Assembly: GCA_964575025.1 (NCBI GenBank)
Contig: CAZNPV010000011.1
Span: forward strand, 1-64,000
DNA: 64,000 nt
Source of the DNA: JABMQB01 sp964575025
Lineage (GTDB): Bacteria > Bacteroidota > Bacteroidia > Bacteroidales > Prolixibacteraceae
Direction of reading: 5' to 3'
In this document: positions 33,888 through 42,347 of the stretch, piece after piece
Numbering within the stretch: position 1 is the first letter of the stretch
Layout: every line of letters begins with the position of its first letter
Made by a program: the position numbers and the translations under genes
The notes under the pieces: generated by a model
Told to the model about the DNA's origin: nothing
Databases searched by the model: none
Seen by the model: the letters and a program-made list of their open reading frames with translations, nothing else

Positions 33888-35552
33888 ATGGAAAATACAA
33901 CAAAATTTACGATTCCGGCGTTGCTGAATGAATCTGTGAAGCAATTTGGAGACAGGACCTCCCTGGTATATGCAGGTGAAGAAAATTATACCTACAGAAA
34001 TCTGGGAGATGATGTTGCATTGATGTCAGATTATCTGACAGAACTGGGAATAAAAAAAGGGGATAAAGTAGCTATTCTGGGGACCAACTCTCCCAATTGG
34101 GGTGTTGCTTTTTTTTCAATAGCATCCACAGGGGCAGTAGCAGTTCCGATATTGCCTGATTTTCATGAGAATGAAATAAAAAACATCATAGAACATTCCG
34201 AAGCCCGGGTTCTGTTTGTTTCTGAAAATTTGTACCCAAAAGTGCTTAAAAACTTGACCGGATTGATTCATCATACCATCCTGATTGAGAATTTCAGCTA
34301 CATCCCGGAAGGCACCCCTGCAACCCATTTAAAAAAACTGAATTCCACAAAACCTGTTTCATTCAGGAATCTGGCAACAAACGAGGTTGAAGAAGGCGAT
34401 CTGGCAACCATCATTTATACATCCGGTACTACAGGTACTTCCAAAGGAGTGATGTTAACCCATAAAAATCTGACCTGGACAACAAAGCAGTGTTATTCGT
34501 TTCAGGATATTAACCCGGATGACCGCTTTATATCGATTTTGCCTTTATCCCATACGTTTGAGAATACCATTGGTTTTTTGTTGCCTGTAAAGTATGGAGC
34601 TTCGGTTCATTACCTGCGCAAGCCACCGACAGCATCCGTTTTATTGCCTGCCCTGAAGCGGGTTAAACCGACCATTATGCTTTCGGTTCCGCTGATTATC
34701 GAAAAAATATTCAGAGCGAACATCTATCCGAAGTTACAGAAAAACGGGTTCATGCGGGTTTTATATAAAATTGGCCTGACGCGGAAAGCATTACATAAAG
34801 TGGCAGCCGGGAAACTGAAAGAAACCTTTGGTGGGGAGATTCGGTTTTTTGGCATTGGGGGATCCAAACTGGACCAGACCGTAGAACGTTTCCTTCACGA
34901 AGGAAAATTTCCCTATGCCATTGGGTATGGGTTGACCGAGACTTCGCCCCTGCTGGCCGGAGCCCCGGTGAATAAGACCCGGATCGGTTCAACCGGCACT
35001 GCTGTGCCCGGAGTCGATTTGCGCCTCGGGAATGCCGACCCGCTTACCGGTGAAGGTGAAATACAGGTCAAGGGTCCCAATGTGATGAAAGGCTATTATA
35101 AAATGCCGCAGGAAACCAGAAAAGTCTTTACCAAAGATCATTGGTTTAAGACCGGGGATAAGGGATGGTTTGATAAAGATAACTATCTGCATATCAGAGG
35201 CCGGATTAAAACAATGATCGTAGGAGCCAGCGGGGAAAATATTTATCCCGAGGAGATAGAATCCGTGATCAATAAAATGCGTTTTGTGCTCGAATCCCTG
35301 GTGGTTCAGAAAAAAGGACAACTGGTGGCTATGATCCACCTGAATATGCAGGAAGTGGAAAAACAGGTCGCTTCCCTGAAAACCGAAGCACGAAATTATA
35401 TGCAGGATAAAATTGAGGAGATCCTTGAGGAAATCCACCATAAGGTAAACGAACAGGTAAATAAATTTTCCCGCTTGAATAAGGTGACGTTCCAACCAAT
35501 GCCTTTTGAAAAAACACCGACAAAGAAAATCAAGCGATTTCTTTACGTATAG
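33888..35552 (+). CDS. Long-chain acyl-CoA synthetase (AMP-dependent ligase)
   Basis: The start at 33888 is chosen because AAGGAGGGA lies 8 bp upstream; an in-frame ATG at 33828 lacks a ribosome site. The 554-residue enzyme carries the AMP-binding signature YTSGTTGTSKGVMLTH (about 179-194), the LPLSHTFE motif, a GYGLTETSP block and the C-terminal KTGDKGWFD and GRIKTMIVGASGENIYPEEIE segments. It would activate fatty acids to acyl-CoA through an acyl-adenylate at the inner membrane. It is slightly shorter than the typical 590-600 residue Bacteroidota paralogues. Confidence 0.85.
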   Translation: MENTTKFTIPALLNESVKQFGDRTSLVYAGEENYTYRNLGDDVALMSDYLTELGIKKGDKVAILGTNSPNWGVAFFSIASTGAVAVPILPDFHENEIKNIIEHSEARVLFVSENLYPKVLKNLTGLIHHTILIENFSYIPEGTPATHLKKLNSTKPVSFRNLATNEVEEGDLATIIYTSGTTGTSKGVMLTHKNLTWTTKQCYSFQDINPDDRFISILPLSHTFENTIGFLLPVKYGASVHYLRKPPTASVLLPALKRVKPTIMLSVPLIIEKIFRANIYPKLQKNGFMRVLYKIGLTRKALHKVAAGKLKETFGGEIRFFGIGGSKLDQTVERFLHEGKFPYAIGYGLTETSPLLAGAPVNKTRIGSTGTAVPGVDLRLGNADPLTGEGEIQVKGPNVMKGYYKMPQETRKVFTKDHWFKTGDKGWFDKDNYLHIRGRIKTMIVGASGENIYPEEIESVINKMRFVLESLVVQKKGQLVAMIHLNMQEVEKQVASLKTEARNYMQDKIEEILEEIHHKVNEQVNKFSRLNKVTFQPMPFEKTPTKKIKRFLYV

Positions 35553-35641
35553 CTTCACTTAAGAATTACCGGAGGATGTTTTCAATGGATAACGTGGAGG
35601 ACATCCTTTTGTTTTTTTGAAATTTATTGGGTTTAAAATGC

Positions 35642-35649
35642 TAATTTTG
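35642..35649 (+). promoter_or_regulatory. Putative -7 box for purM
   Basis: TAATTTTG fits TAnnTTTG; a TTTG lies 22 bases upstream (35616-35619), slightly beyond the ideal 19-21 spacing. The purM start follows 23 bp downstream. Confidence 0.4.
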
Positions 35650-35672
35650 TAGCCGCCTGAGAGACAGCAAAG

Positions 35673-36842
35673 ATGGTGACAGAATCGAGATATAACGCAC
35701 GTGGGGTTTCCGCATCGAAGGAAGAGGTGCACAATGCCATTAAAAACATCGACAAAGGATTGTTTCCGAAAGCTTTCTGTAAAATTATTCCCGATGTGCT
35801 GGGGGGTGATCCCGAATGGTGCAACATCATGCATGCCGACGGAGCGGGAACAAAATCCTCTCTGGCCTATGTATACTGGAAAGAAACCGGCGACCTCTCG
35901 GTCTGGAAAGGAATTGCACAGGATGCCCTGGTGATGAATATCGACGACCTGCTTTGCGTGGGGGCTATGGATAATATCCTCGTTTCATCAACCATCGGAA
36001 GGAACAAAAATACCGTTCCGGGAGAAGTAATTGCTGCCATTATCAGCGGTACGGAAGAAGTGTTGGAAAGACTGCGTGGGCTGGGAATGAATATTTATTT
36101 GACAGGAGGTGAAACAGCCGATGTTGGCGATTTGGTACGAACCATTGTTGTCGATTCTACCGTTACCTGCCGCATGAAACGCAAAGAGGTTATTTCAGCA
36201 GGCAACATTTCTGCCGGTGATGTGATCGTCGGGCTTTCATCTACCGGACAGGCAACCTATGAAGATTCGTACAATGGAGGAATGGGAAGCAACGGACTCA
36301 CCTCGGCAAGGCATGATATTTTTTTTAAGGATCTTGCTGAAAAATACCCTGAGAGTTATGATCCTCAGATTCCCGAAGAGCTGGTTTATTCCGGAAAATT
36401 CCGGTTAACCGATACAATCGAAGAACCCGGAACCGATGCAGGCAAACTGGTTCTTTCTCCCACCCGGACCTATGCACCGGTAGTCAGAAAGATCCTGGAA
36501 AAATACCGTGACCAAATAAACGGAATGATCCATTGTTCGGGCGGTGCCCAGACCAAAGTTTTGCATTTTGTGGAGAATCTCCATGTAATTAAAAACAATA
36601 TGTTTCCGCTTCCTCCCCTTTTCAGAATGATTCAGAAAGAATCAGGGACAACCTGGAGCGAGATGTACAAGGTTTTTAACATGGGTCACCGATTTGAGAT
36701 CTATACAAATGAAGCAATAGCCGACGATATTATTGCCATTGCGAACAGTTTTCATGTCGATGCACAGGTTATCGGGAAAGTCGAACCTTTTGAGGGAAAG
36801 AAACTTACCATTAAATCGGAGGAAGGAGAATTCTTTTACTAA
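35673..36842 (+). CDS. purM: Phosphoribosylformylglycinamidine cyclo-ligase (AIR synthase)
   Basis: A 389-residue PurM homologue. It closes the imidazole ring in purine biosynthesis, converting FGAM to AIR with ATP. The N-terminal AIRS domain has the HADGAGTKSSLAY and MNIDDLLCVGA segments that bind phosphate and metal, LTGGETADVGDLV in the centre, and the C-terminal domain with IHCSGGAQTKVLHF and MGHRFEIY. The sequence is of the longer Bacteroidota form compared with about 345 residues in E. coli. It is followed by prfA and pyrF on the same strand. Confidence 0.92.
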   Translation: MVTESRYNARGVSASKEEVHNAIKNIDKGLFPKAFCKIIPDVLGGDPEWCNIMHADGAGTKSSLAYVYWKETGDLSVWKGIAQDALVMNIDDLLCVGAMDNILVSSTIGRNKNTVPGEVIAAIISGTEEVLERLRGLGMNIYLTGGETADVGDLVRTIVVDSTVTCRMKRKEVISAGNISAGDVIVGLSSTGQATYEDSYNGGMGSNGLTSARHDIFFKDLAEKYPESYDPQIPEELVYSGKFRLTDTIEEPGTDAGKLVLSPTRTYAPVVRKILEKYRDQINGMIHCSGGAQTKVLHFVENLHVIKNNMFPLPPLFRMIQKESGTTWSEMYKVFNMGHRFEIYTNEAIADDIIAIANSFHVDAQVIGKVEPFEGKKLTIKSEEGEFFY

Positions 36843-36953
36843 CTCAATCCCACCCAGGTGGGAAGATTTTCAGCAGCGTGTTTTAAATAAAAAAAAACTC
36901 CTGCCTGCCGAAAGGCAAGTTTTCACAGGTATGAATGTTAGAATAACAGATAT

Positions 36954-38039
36954 ATGGCACAATATACATTATTAGAAAAATATGAATCCATAAAGCAGCG
37001 CTTTGAAGAAGTGAGCCACCAGATTGCTGACCCGGAAGCAATGGCCGACATGAAGCGCTATATCAAACTCAACCAGGAATACAAACGCCTGGATGAGTTG
37101 ATTCGTGTGTTCCGCGAATACAAAAACCTTGTCGACACCATGGAGTCAGGAAAAGAGATCCTTGCGGAGGAGTCGGATGAGGAACTGCGCGAAATGGCTC
37201 GTGAGGAGATCGAAAAAGCCGAAGAACGGATCCCCCCAAAGGAGAGGGAGATTAAAATACTGCTCGTTCCTGCCGATCCGGAAGACAACAAAAATGCCAT
37301 TCTGGAGATCCGTGCCGGTACCGGAGGCGATGAAGCCAGTATATTTGCCGGAGACCTGTTCCGCATGTATTCCAAATTCTGTGAAAAAAAAGACTGGAAG
37401 ATGGAGGTCACCAATCTGAACGAAGGAACAGCAGGAGGCTATAAGGAAATCGTAGCCAAGATTACCGGGAACGGTGTGTACGGGATCATGAAATATGAAT
37501 CAGGAGTTCACAGGGTTCAGCGTGTGCCGCAGACCGAAACCCAGGGGAGGGTACATACATCGGCAGCAACCGTGGCTGTGCTGCCTGAAGCGGAAGAATT
37601 TGATGTGGAACTCAGGGAAAGTGATATCCGGAAAGATACCTATTGTTCATCGGGACCGGGAGGACAGTCGGTAAATACTACCTATTCAGCCATCCGTCTC
37701 ACACACATCCCTACCGGAATTGTGGTGACCTGCCAGGATGAAAAATCACAATTGAAAAACCTGGCTAAGGCTATGGTCGAACTGAGAACAAGAATATACA
37801 ACATGGAGTACCAAAAGTACCTGGATGAAATAGCATCCAAACGGAAAACCATGGTGTCAACCGGCGACCGCTCAGCTAAGATCAGAACGTACAACTGGCC
37901 CCAGGGAAGGATTACCGACCACAGAATCAACCTGACCATGTACAACCTTCAGGCTGTTATTAACGGCGATCTGGATGAAGTGATAGAAAAATTGATGATC
38001 GAAGAAAATGCCGCCCGATTGAAAGAAGCGGAAATTTAA
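36954..38039 (+). CDS. prfA: Peptide chain release factor 1
   Basis: A 361-residue class I release factor. The GGQ motif at 236-238 (SSGPGGQSVNTT) is the peptidyl-tRNA hydrolysis site, and PQT at 192-194 is the PxT-type codon-recognition motif that marks RF1 (UAA/UAG) rather than RF2 (SPF). The N-terminal coiled-coil and the GTGGDEASIFAGDLFRMY block also fit. The gene lies 111 bp after purM. Confidence 0.95.
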   Translation: MAQYTLLEKYESIKQRFEEVSHQIADPEAMADMKRYIKLNQEYKRLDELIRVFREYKNLVDTMESGKEILAEESDEELREMAREEIEKAEERIPPKEREIKILLVPADPEDNKNAILEIRAGTGGDEASIFAGDLFRMYSKFCEKKDWKMEVTNLNEGTAGGYKEIVAKITGNGVYGIMKYESGVHRVQRVPQTETQGRVHTSAATVAVLPEAEEFDVELRESDIRKDTYCSSGPGGQSVNTTYSAIRLTHIPTGIVVTCQDEKSQLKNLAKAMVELRTRIYNMEYQKYLDEIASKRKTMVSTGDRSAKIRTYNWPQGRITDHRINLTMYNLQAVINGDLDEVIEKLMIEENAARLKEAEI

Positions 38040-38081
38040 ACAGAAAACAAATCTGTGCAGCATTGAGATGTGTTCTTTGTG

Positions 38082-38089
38082 TACCTTTG
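38082..38089 (+). promoter_or_regulatory. Putative -7 box for pyrF
   Basis: TACCTTTG fits TAnnTTTG and lies 45 bp before the pyrF ATG. Confidence 0.4.
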
Positions 38090-38134
38090 TAGAACAGCTT
38101 TTTTTTTGTACCACAGAGAATCAAAGTAAATAGC

Positions 38135-38968
38135 ATGAATCAACAACAACTGTTTGAACAGATAAAAAAGAAACAAAGTTTTCTTTGCATCGGGCTTGAC
38201 AGCGACAGCAAAAAAATACCGCAGCATTTGCTTAAAAAAGAAGACCCGTTATTTGCTTTCAACAGGGAAATAATAGATGCTACGCATGACCTGGCAGTGG
38301 CCTATAAACCCAACCTTGCATTTTATGAAAGGCATGGCTCGAAAGGATGGCTGAGCCTTGAAAAAACAGCAACCTACCTGAAATCACATTATCCTGAGAT
38401 TTTCATCATTGCCGATGCCAAACGGGGCGATATCGGAAATACTTCAACCTTGTATGCCCGGGCATTCTTTGAAAATATGGATTTTGATGCGGTAACGGTT
38501 GCTCCTTATATGGGGGAAGATTCCGTTTTACCCTTTCTCTCTTTTAAAAACAAGTGGGTTGTTTTGCTGGCGCTAACCTCAAACATAGGGGCTTTCGATT
38601 TTCAATTCCTGAAAGATGAGCAGTCAGGGAACAGACTTTTTGAATCGGTACTGAAAATTTCCCGGAACTGGGGGACAACTGAAAATATGATGTACGTGGT
38701 TGGGGCTACCAAAGCTGAAAAACTGAAAGAAATACGCAACATTGTACCCGATCACTTCCTGCTTGTACCGGGTGTGGGGGCGCAGGGCGGTAGCCTGAAA
38801 GAAGTGGCCGGGAATGGCATGAACAAAAAATGCGGATTGCTGGTGAATTCATCCCGCGGAATTATTTATGCTTCTCCGGATACTGATTTTGCCGGAAAAG
38901 CCCGCGAAGCGGCCAGATCACTTCAGACTGAGATGAAAGAATTATTGAATCATGCAGGGTTGATTTAA
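38135..38968 (+). CDS. pyrF: Orotidine 5'-phosphate decarboxylase
   Basis: A 277-residue type 2 PyrF, which decarboxylates OMP to UMP in pyrimidine synthesis. The catalytic DAKRGD motif is at 94-99 (Lys96 as proton donor), with FLCIGLDSD at the N-terminus, the VAPYMGEDS block and the phosphate-binding VPGVGAQGG loop near the C-terminus. It follows prfA by 95 bp with its own candidate promoter. Confidence 0.93.
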   Translation: MNQQQLFEQIKKKQSFLCIGLDSDSKKIPQHLLKKEDPLFAFNREIIDATHDLAVAYKPNLAFYERHGSKGWLSLEKTATYLKSHYPEIFIIADAKRGDIGNTSTLYARAFFENMDFDAVTVAPYMGEDSVLPFLSFKNKWVVLLALTSNIGAFDFQFLKDEQSGNRLFESVLKISRNWGTTENMMYVVGATKAEKLKEIRNIVPDHFLLVPGVGAQGGSLKEVAGNGMNKKCGLLVNSSRGIIYASPDTDFAGKAREAARSLQTEMKELLNHAGLI

Positions 38969-39040
38969 CCTTATAATCCTTTGCGGTTAATCCTTTTAAA
39001 CCGCAGAGTTCGCGAAGAATGCGCAAAGTTATTTAAGTAT

Positions 39041-40333
39041 TCAGTTTACTATTGCCGCAATAGCAGCACCCAACAGGCTTGAATTTTCCACCTCCACAAT
39101 TTCGTAATATCTTTGTTTGTTGTTGCTAAGGAATTCCTGAAGGTACCTTTCGAATTGATTCTGAAAGTTTTTCAGTTTATAAAAGGTAGTCCCATCAATG
39201 GTAAGGCAAACCGGGCTTTCGGGTGTTTTTCCCCCGCCGGTTTTTAAGATTACTGCAGCCAGGTTTGCAGCGACCAGTTTTGCTGCCCGGCTGATAAATG
39301 CTTCGATAATCTGAACCGCTATATCCCTCTCTTCCTTACGCTCAAGAAACCCTGTCAGTGGATTTTTCCCTGGATCTGTAGCCAGAACAAATTTGTTCAC
39401 CTCTTCGGTACTCAGTTCCGGGAGGGTGAGCAGGTTATTTTTTGTGGTTTGACTGAACAATCCTTCCCGGGCAGCCACTTTCAGGGCGACGTTGCACAAT
39501 CCACCGAAATACCCTCCTGAGAACATTTTTTCAAATGCATAACTCCCGGGAGCTTTTGTCTGGCTATCAAACAACCGGTCGATACCGGTACGCGGGGCCA
39601 GTCCGAAATTCCCCGATTCGATATTGATGATCTGGCTTTTTCGCAGATCAAGGTTGGGTGTTTTTAAAATGTTGGTATTCTGTTCGATATAAGCCGTATT
39701 GGTGCCGGTTCCGAGAATAAAACCAATAAACGTATCAAACTTCCTGCCGGCAGTGGCTGCTTTTCCGGCCAGCAGAGTGGCTACGGTATCATTGAGAAGG
39801 ATCTGTTTTTTTTCAGGACACCCCATGGCTTCAAGCATGTTCCTTCCGATCATTTCACCAATCACTTCCGGGGCTTTTATTTCCTTGCTCCATTCGATTA
39901 ATTTACCATCCTTATCAGGGAAAATCTCCACTGCATAGGAAAAGCAAAATCCGATTTTATCCGAAATATCTTTGTATTCCTCAAGATAATCTGCCATGGT
40001 CTTAAAAAACGCTTCCTTTGATAGTTCACGGTCAATGGCAGGCATGGTAAAATTCTTCAGCTTCTCAACCACCATTTTCAGGTTTGTGTCAAAATATATT
40101 TTTGCCGTACGGAAATTGGTCCCTCCGGCATCAATCGCAATCACAGGCTCGTTTGGTTTTAGTTGACTGTCTGCCTCGATATAGGTTGGAATCATCAGAA
40201 GGGAACTCTCTTTTCCCTGCAAACCCTTGTTCATTTCGCTCAGAAAGTCATCTACTAAGTGTTGCATGTCAACCTGTGAAGCAAGGACCTGGTGTGATCT
40301 AAGAAACTGCTCTGTTTTATTCATAGGAATCAT
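39041..40333 (-). CDS. Hexokinase (eukaryotic-type hexokinase family)
   Basis: A 430-residue sugar kinase with the hexokinase 1/2 fold. Motifs are AIDAGGTNFRTA (phosphate 1), SYAVEIFPDKDG, LLNDTVATLLAG (with the catalytic Asp), GFILGTGTNTAYIE (phosphate 2), NIESGNFG, and a C-terminal SSLLGAAIAAI adenosine motif. It would phosphorylate glucose and possibly other hexoses with ATP. This hexokinase type is known from Bacteroides species although rare in other bacteria. MIPM... offers a second start at 40324. The short heptamer repeat tract begins 20 bp upstream of it. Confidence 0.88.
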   Translation of the reverse strand: MIPMNKTEQFLRSHQVLASQVDMQHLVDDFLSEMNKGLQGKESSLLMIPTYIEADSQLKPNEPVIAIDAGGTNFRTAKIYFDTNLKMVVEKLKNFTMPAIDRELSKEAFFKTMADYLEEYKDISDKIGFCFSYAVEIFPDKDGKLIEWSKEIKAPEVIGEMIGRNMLEAMGCPEKKQILLNDTVATLLAGKAATAGRKFDTFIGFILGTGTNTAYIEQNTNILKTPNLDLRKSQIINIESGNFGLAPRTGIDRLFDSQTKAPGSYAFEKMFSGGYFGGLCNVALKVAAREGLFSQTTKNNLLTLPELSTEEVNKFVLATDPGKNPLTGFLERKEERDIAVQIIEAFISRAAKLVAANLAAVILKTGGGKTPESPVCLTIDGTTFYKLKNFQNQFERYLQEFLSNNKQRYYEIVEVENSSLLGAAIAAIVN

Positions 40334-40354
40334 TTTCGTTGGTTTAAATGGTGT

Positions 40355-40479
40355 GGAAGTCGGAAGTCGGAAGACCGGAGACCGGAGTCGGAAGACCGAA
40401 GACCGAAGACCGGAGACCGAAGACCGAAGACCGAAGACCGGAGTCGGAAGACCGGAGACCGGAGACCGAAGACCGGGTA
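40355..40479. repeat. Heptanucleotide tandem repeat tract (CCGAAGA type), left copy
   Basis: About 125 bp of degenerate tandem heptamers, mainly CCGAAGA, CCGGAGA and TCGGAAG. A second tract with the complementary orientation lies at 45165-45447. Because seven is not a multiple of three, the tract reads open in several frames and creates false open frames. It runs to the edge of an assembly gap, so its real length is not known. Confidence 0.85.
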
Positions 40480-40517
40480 ATTTGTTTAAATTGTTATTTA
40501 TCCGGGCTAAGATACAA
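40463..40517. repeat. 55-bp sequence repeated exactly on the other side of the gap
   Basis: This stretch is identical over all 55 bases to 40618-40672, the sequence immediately after the run of N. It includes the end of the heptamer tract and a unique TTTGTTTAAATTG region. Confidence 0.9.
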
Positions 40518-40617
40518 NNNNNNNNNNNNNNNNNNNNNNNNNNNNNNNNNNNNNNNNNNNNNNNNNNNNNNNNNNNNNNNNNNNNNNNNNNNNNNNNNNN
40601 NNNNNNNNNNNNNNNNN
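40518..40617. other. Assembly gap of exactly 100 N
   Basis: One hundred undetermined bases, a conventional scaffold gap of unknown length, placed at the edge of a short-repeat tract. The flanking 55-bp duplication suggests that the two contig ends actually overlap. Confidence 0.95.
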
Positions 40618-40745
40618 AGACCGAAGACCGGGTAATTTGTTTAAATTGTTATTTATCCGGGCTAAGATACAAATTCTATTTGCTCCTGGGAAAGTATTAT
40701 AAAACAGTTTTCTGCGGATAATGCAAAATTTTGTGAATTATTCTT

Positions 40746-42068
40746 TCATATCAACGTCCAGGGTGAGCGATACGTATAATGAAGTTTAGCTGTTGCAGCA
40801 CCCTCTTCGTCGTCCACAAAAGTTTCGGATGCCGGATCCCAATGAATGGTACGTTTCAGGTCGCAGGCTATATTCCCGAGGGTACAAACGGTACATGATC
40901 TATGGCCTGTTTCCACCGGGACAACCGGGTCTTTTCTTTCACGGACGGCATCGATGAAGTTTATCTGATGGGGGATTCTTGTTTCGTAGGGTCCATCGTC
41001 TGGTTCTTCGGTTACAGCAGGTTTAAATTGATCATCCGAAGCATTGAAATAGCCTCTTGCCACTTCGATCCAGCCCTTATCGCCCCGGAATTTAACGCCT
41101 TTGGTTCGTTCTTCATCAAAGGGTTCCGAGGTCATGACTACACCGTTGGCATAAGTAAACCGTATAAATTCCGTACCATCGCCGATAGGAGAAATTTCAA
41201 CAGGACCGCTCTGGTCCATACCAAGTCCCCATTGGGCAATGTCGAACATGTGGGCACCCCAGTCGGTTGTAAATCCTCCGCCGGTTTCTTTGTACCAGCG
41301 CCAGCCACCCCAGAACTGTTCATGTTCCACCGGATCAAGCGATATGGGCGGATTTAATTCGTTGTTAAAATGAATGGTTTCCGGGAGAGGCCCCAGCCAC
41401 AGATCCCAGTTCAGGTCTTCCGGTACCGGCTCAGGGGGTAAATGATACGGAACAGGAGGAGCTCCCACATAGGCATTGACGCGTTCAATGGTGCCCAATG
41501 CCCCCGATTGAACCAACTGAACGGCATGCCGGAAAAGGGCATCCGACCGTTGCTGGCTGCCAATCGCCAGAATCCGGTTTTCTTCACGAACTACCTGCCG
41601 TAAAACCTGACCTTCTTTAATCGTAAAGGTCATCGGTTTTTCTAGATAAACATCTTTTCCCGCTTTACACGCAGCAACCGCAATCAGGGCATGCGCATGG
41701 TCGGGCACCGCAATCACAACCGCATCTATATCTTCACGGCTGAGCAGATCCTGGTATTTCTCGTACACATCTACCTGAACCCGTTTGCCGGCTTCCTGAT
41801 AAAAGTTATTTACCACATTAATGAATCGCTGGCGCTTGCGTCCATATACATCGCAGCCTGCCAGAATTTTGACGCCGGGAACCTGTAAAAAGCCATTCAA
41901 CAGAAACAGAGCCTGCCTTCCTAAACCGATAAAGCCAAGTTTAATGTCGGTATCTTCAACGTCACTTTGGCAGCTTTGTAACGAAGGCAGGAAGGTAAGT
42001 CCTGCCATCCCCAGAGCCGTTGTGCCGATAAACCTCCTCCTCGATACTTCTTTATTTGATTTACTCAT
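40746..42068 (-). CDS. Gfo/Idh/MocA family oxidoreductase with Tat signal
   Basis: A 440-residue exported oxidoreductase. The N-terminus has a twin-arginine motif (SRRRFIG) followed by a hydrophobic stretch and a lipobox-like LQSC near Cys33. The Rossmann domain has GFIGLGRQALFLLNGF and the conserved DVYLEKPMTF (EKP) motif; the C-terminal domain has the WGGWRWYKETGGGFTTDWGAHMFDIAQW block common in sugar-acting members. Such Tat-exported proteins carry their nicotinamide cofactor with them and often act on sugars, for example in GH109-like or dehydrogenase roles. The reaction is not known. Confidence 0.85.
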   Translation of the reverse strand: MSKSNKEVSRRRFIGTTALGMAGLTFLPSLQSCQSDVEDTDIKLGFIGLGRQALFLLNGFLQVPGVKILAGCDVYGRKRQRFINVVNNFYQEAGKRVQVDVYEKYQDLLSREDIDAVVIAVPDHAHALIAVAACKAGKDVYLEKPMTFTIKEGQVLRQVVREENRILAIGSQQRSDALFRHAVQLVQSGALGTIERVNAYVGAPPVPYHLPPEPVPEDLNWDLWLGPLPETIHFNNELNPPISLDPVEHEQFWGGWRWYKETGGGFTTDWGAHMFDIAQWGLGMDQSGPVEISPIGDGTEFIRFTYANGVVMTSEPFDEERTKGVKFRGDKGWIEVARGYFNASDDQFKPAVTEEPDDGPYETRIPHQINFIDAVRERKDPVVPVETGHRSCTVCTLGNIACDLKRTIHWDPASETFVDDEEGAATAKLHYTYRSPWTLI

Positions 42069-42347
42069 GGTATAAAAGATTTATAATTGTCTGATCAAAC
42101 GTTATCCCGATAATGCATGTAAAAATATACGTTTTATTTTTTTCCCCCTTATTTTATCCGTTAAATTCCAGGTTGTTTCATCTGAATACAGTTTTTTTCT
42201 CGAGATGAGAACTCCGGCCGGACACACATGGTCAATCCCTGAAAAGGGGAGATATCCCGGTTCTGCTGTAACATATGCATTTTTCATGCGTCATATAATT
42301 GTTTATGCAATTCAGCCATTTCTACTGTTCAATGAAGATTCAAAGTA

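Noticed and set aside
39041..40333. Hexokinase as evidence of transfer from a eukaryote
   Set aside because: This hexokinase type is already known in Bacteroides and its base composition here does not stand out by eye; no support for recent transfer.
40227..40721. Open frames running across the N gap
   Set aside because: They translate the heptamer tract and unknown bases; an assembly artefact, not a gene.
42102..42287. 61-codon minus-strand frame between divergent genes
   Set aside because: No recognisable family, no ribosome site, and it would occupy the promoter region of neighbouring genes.
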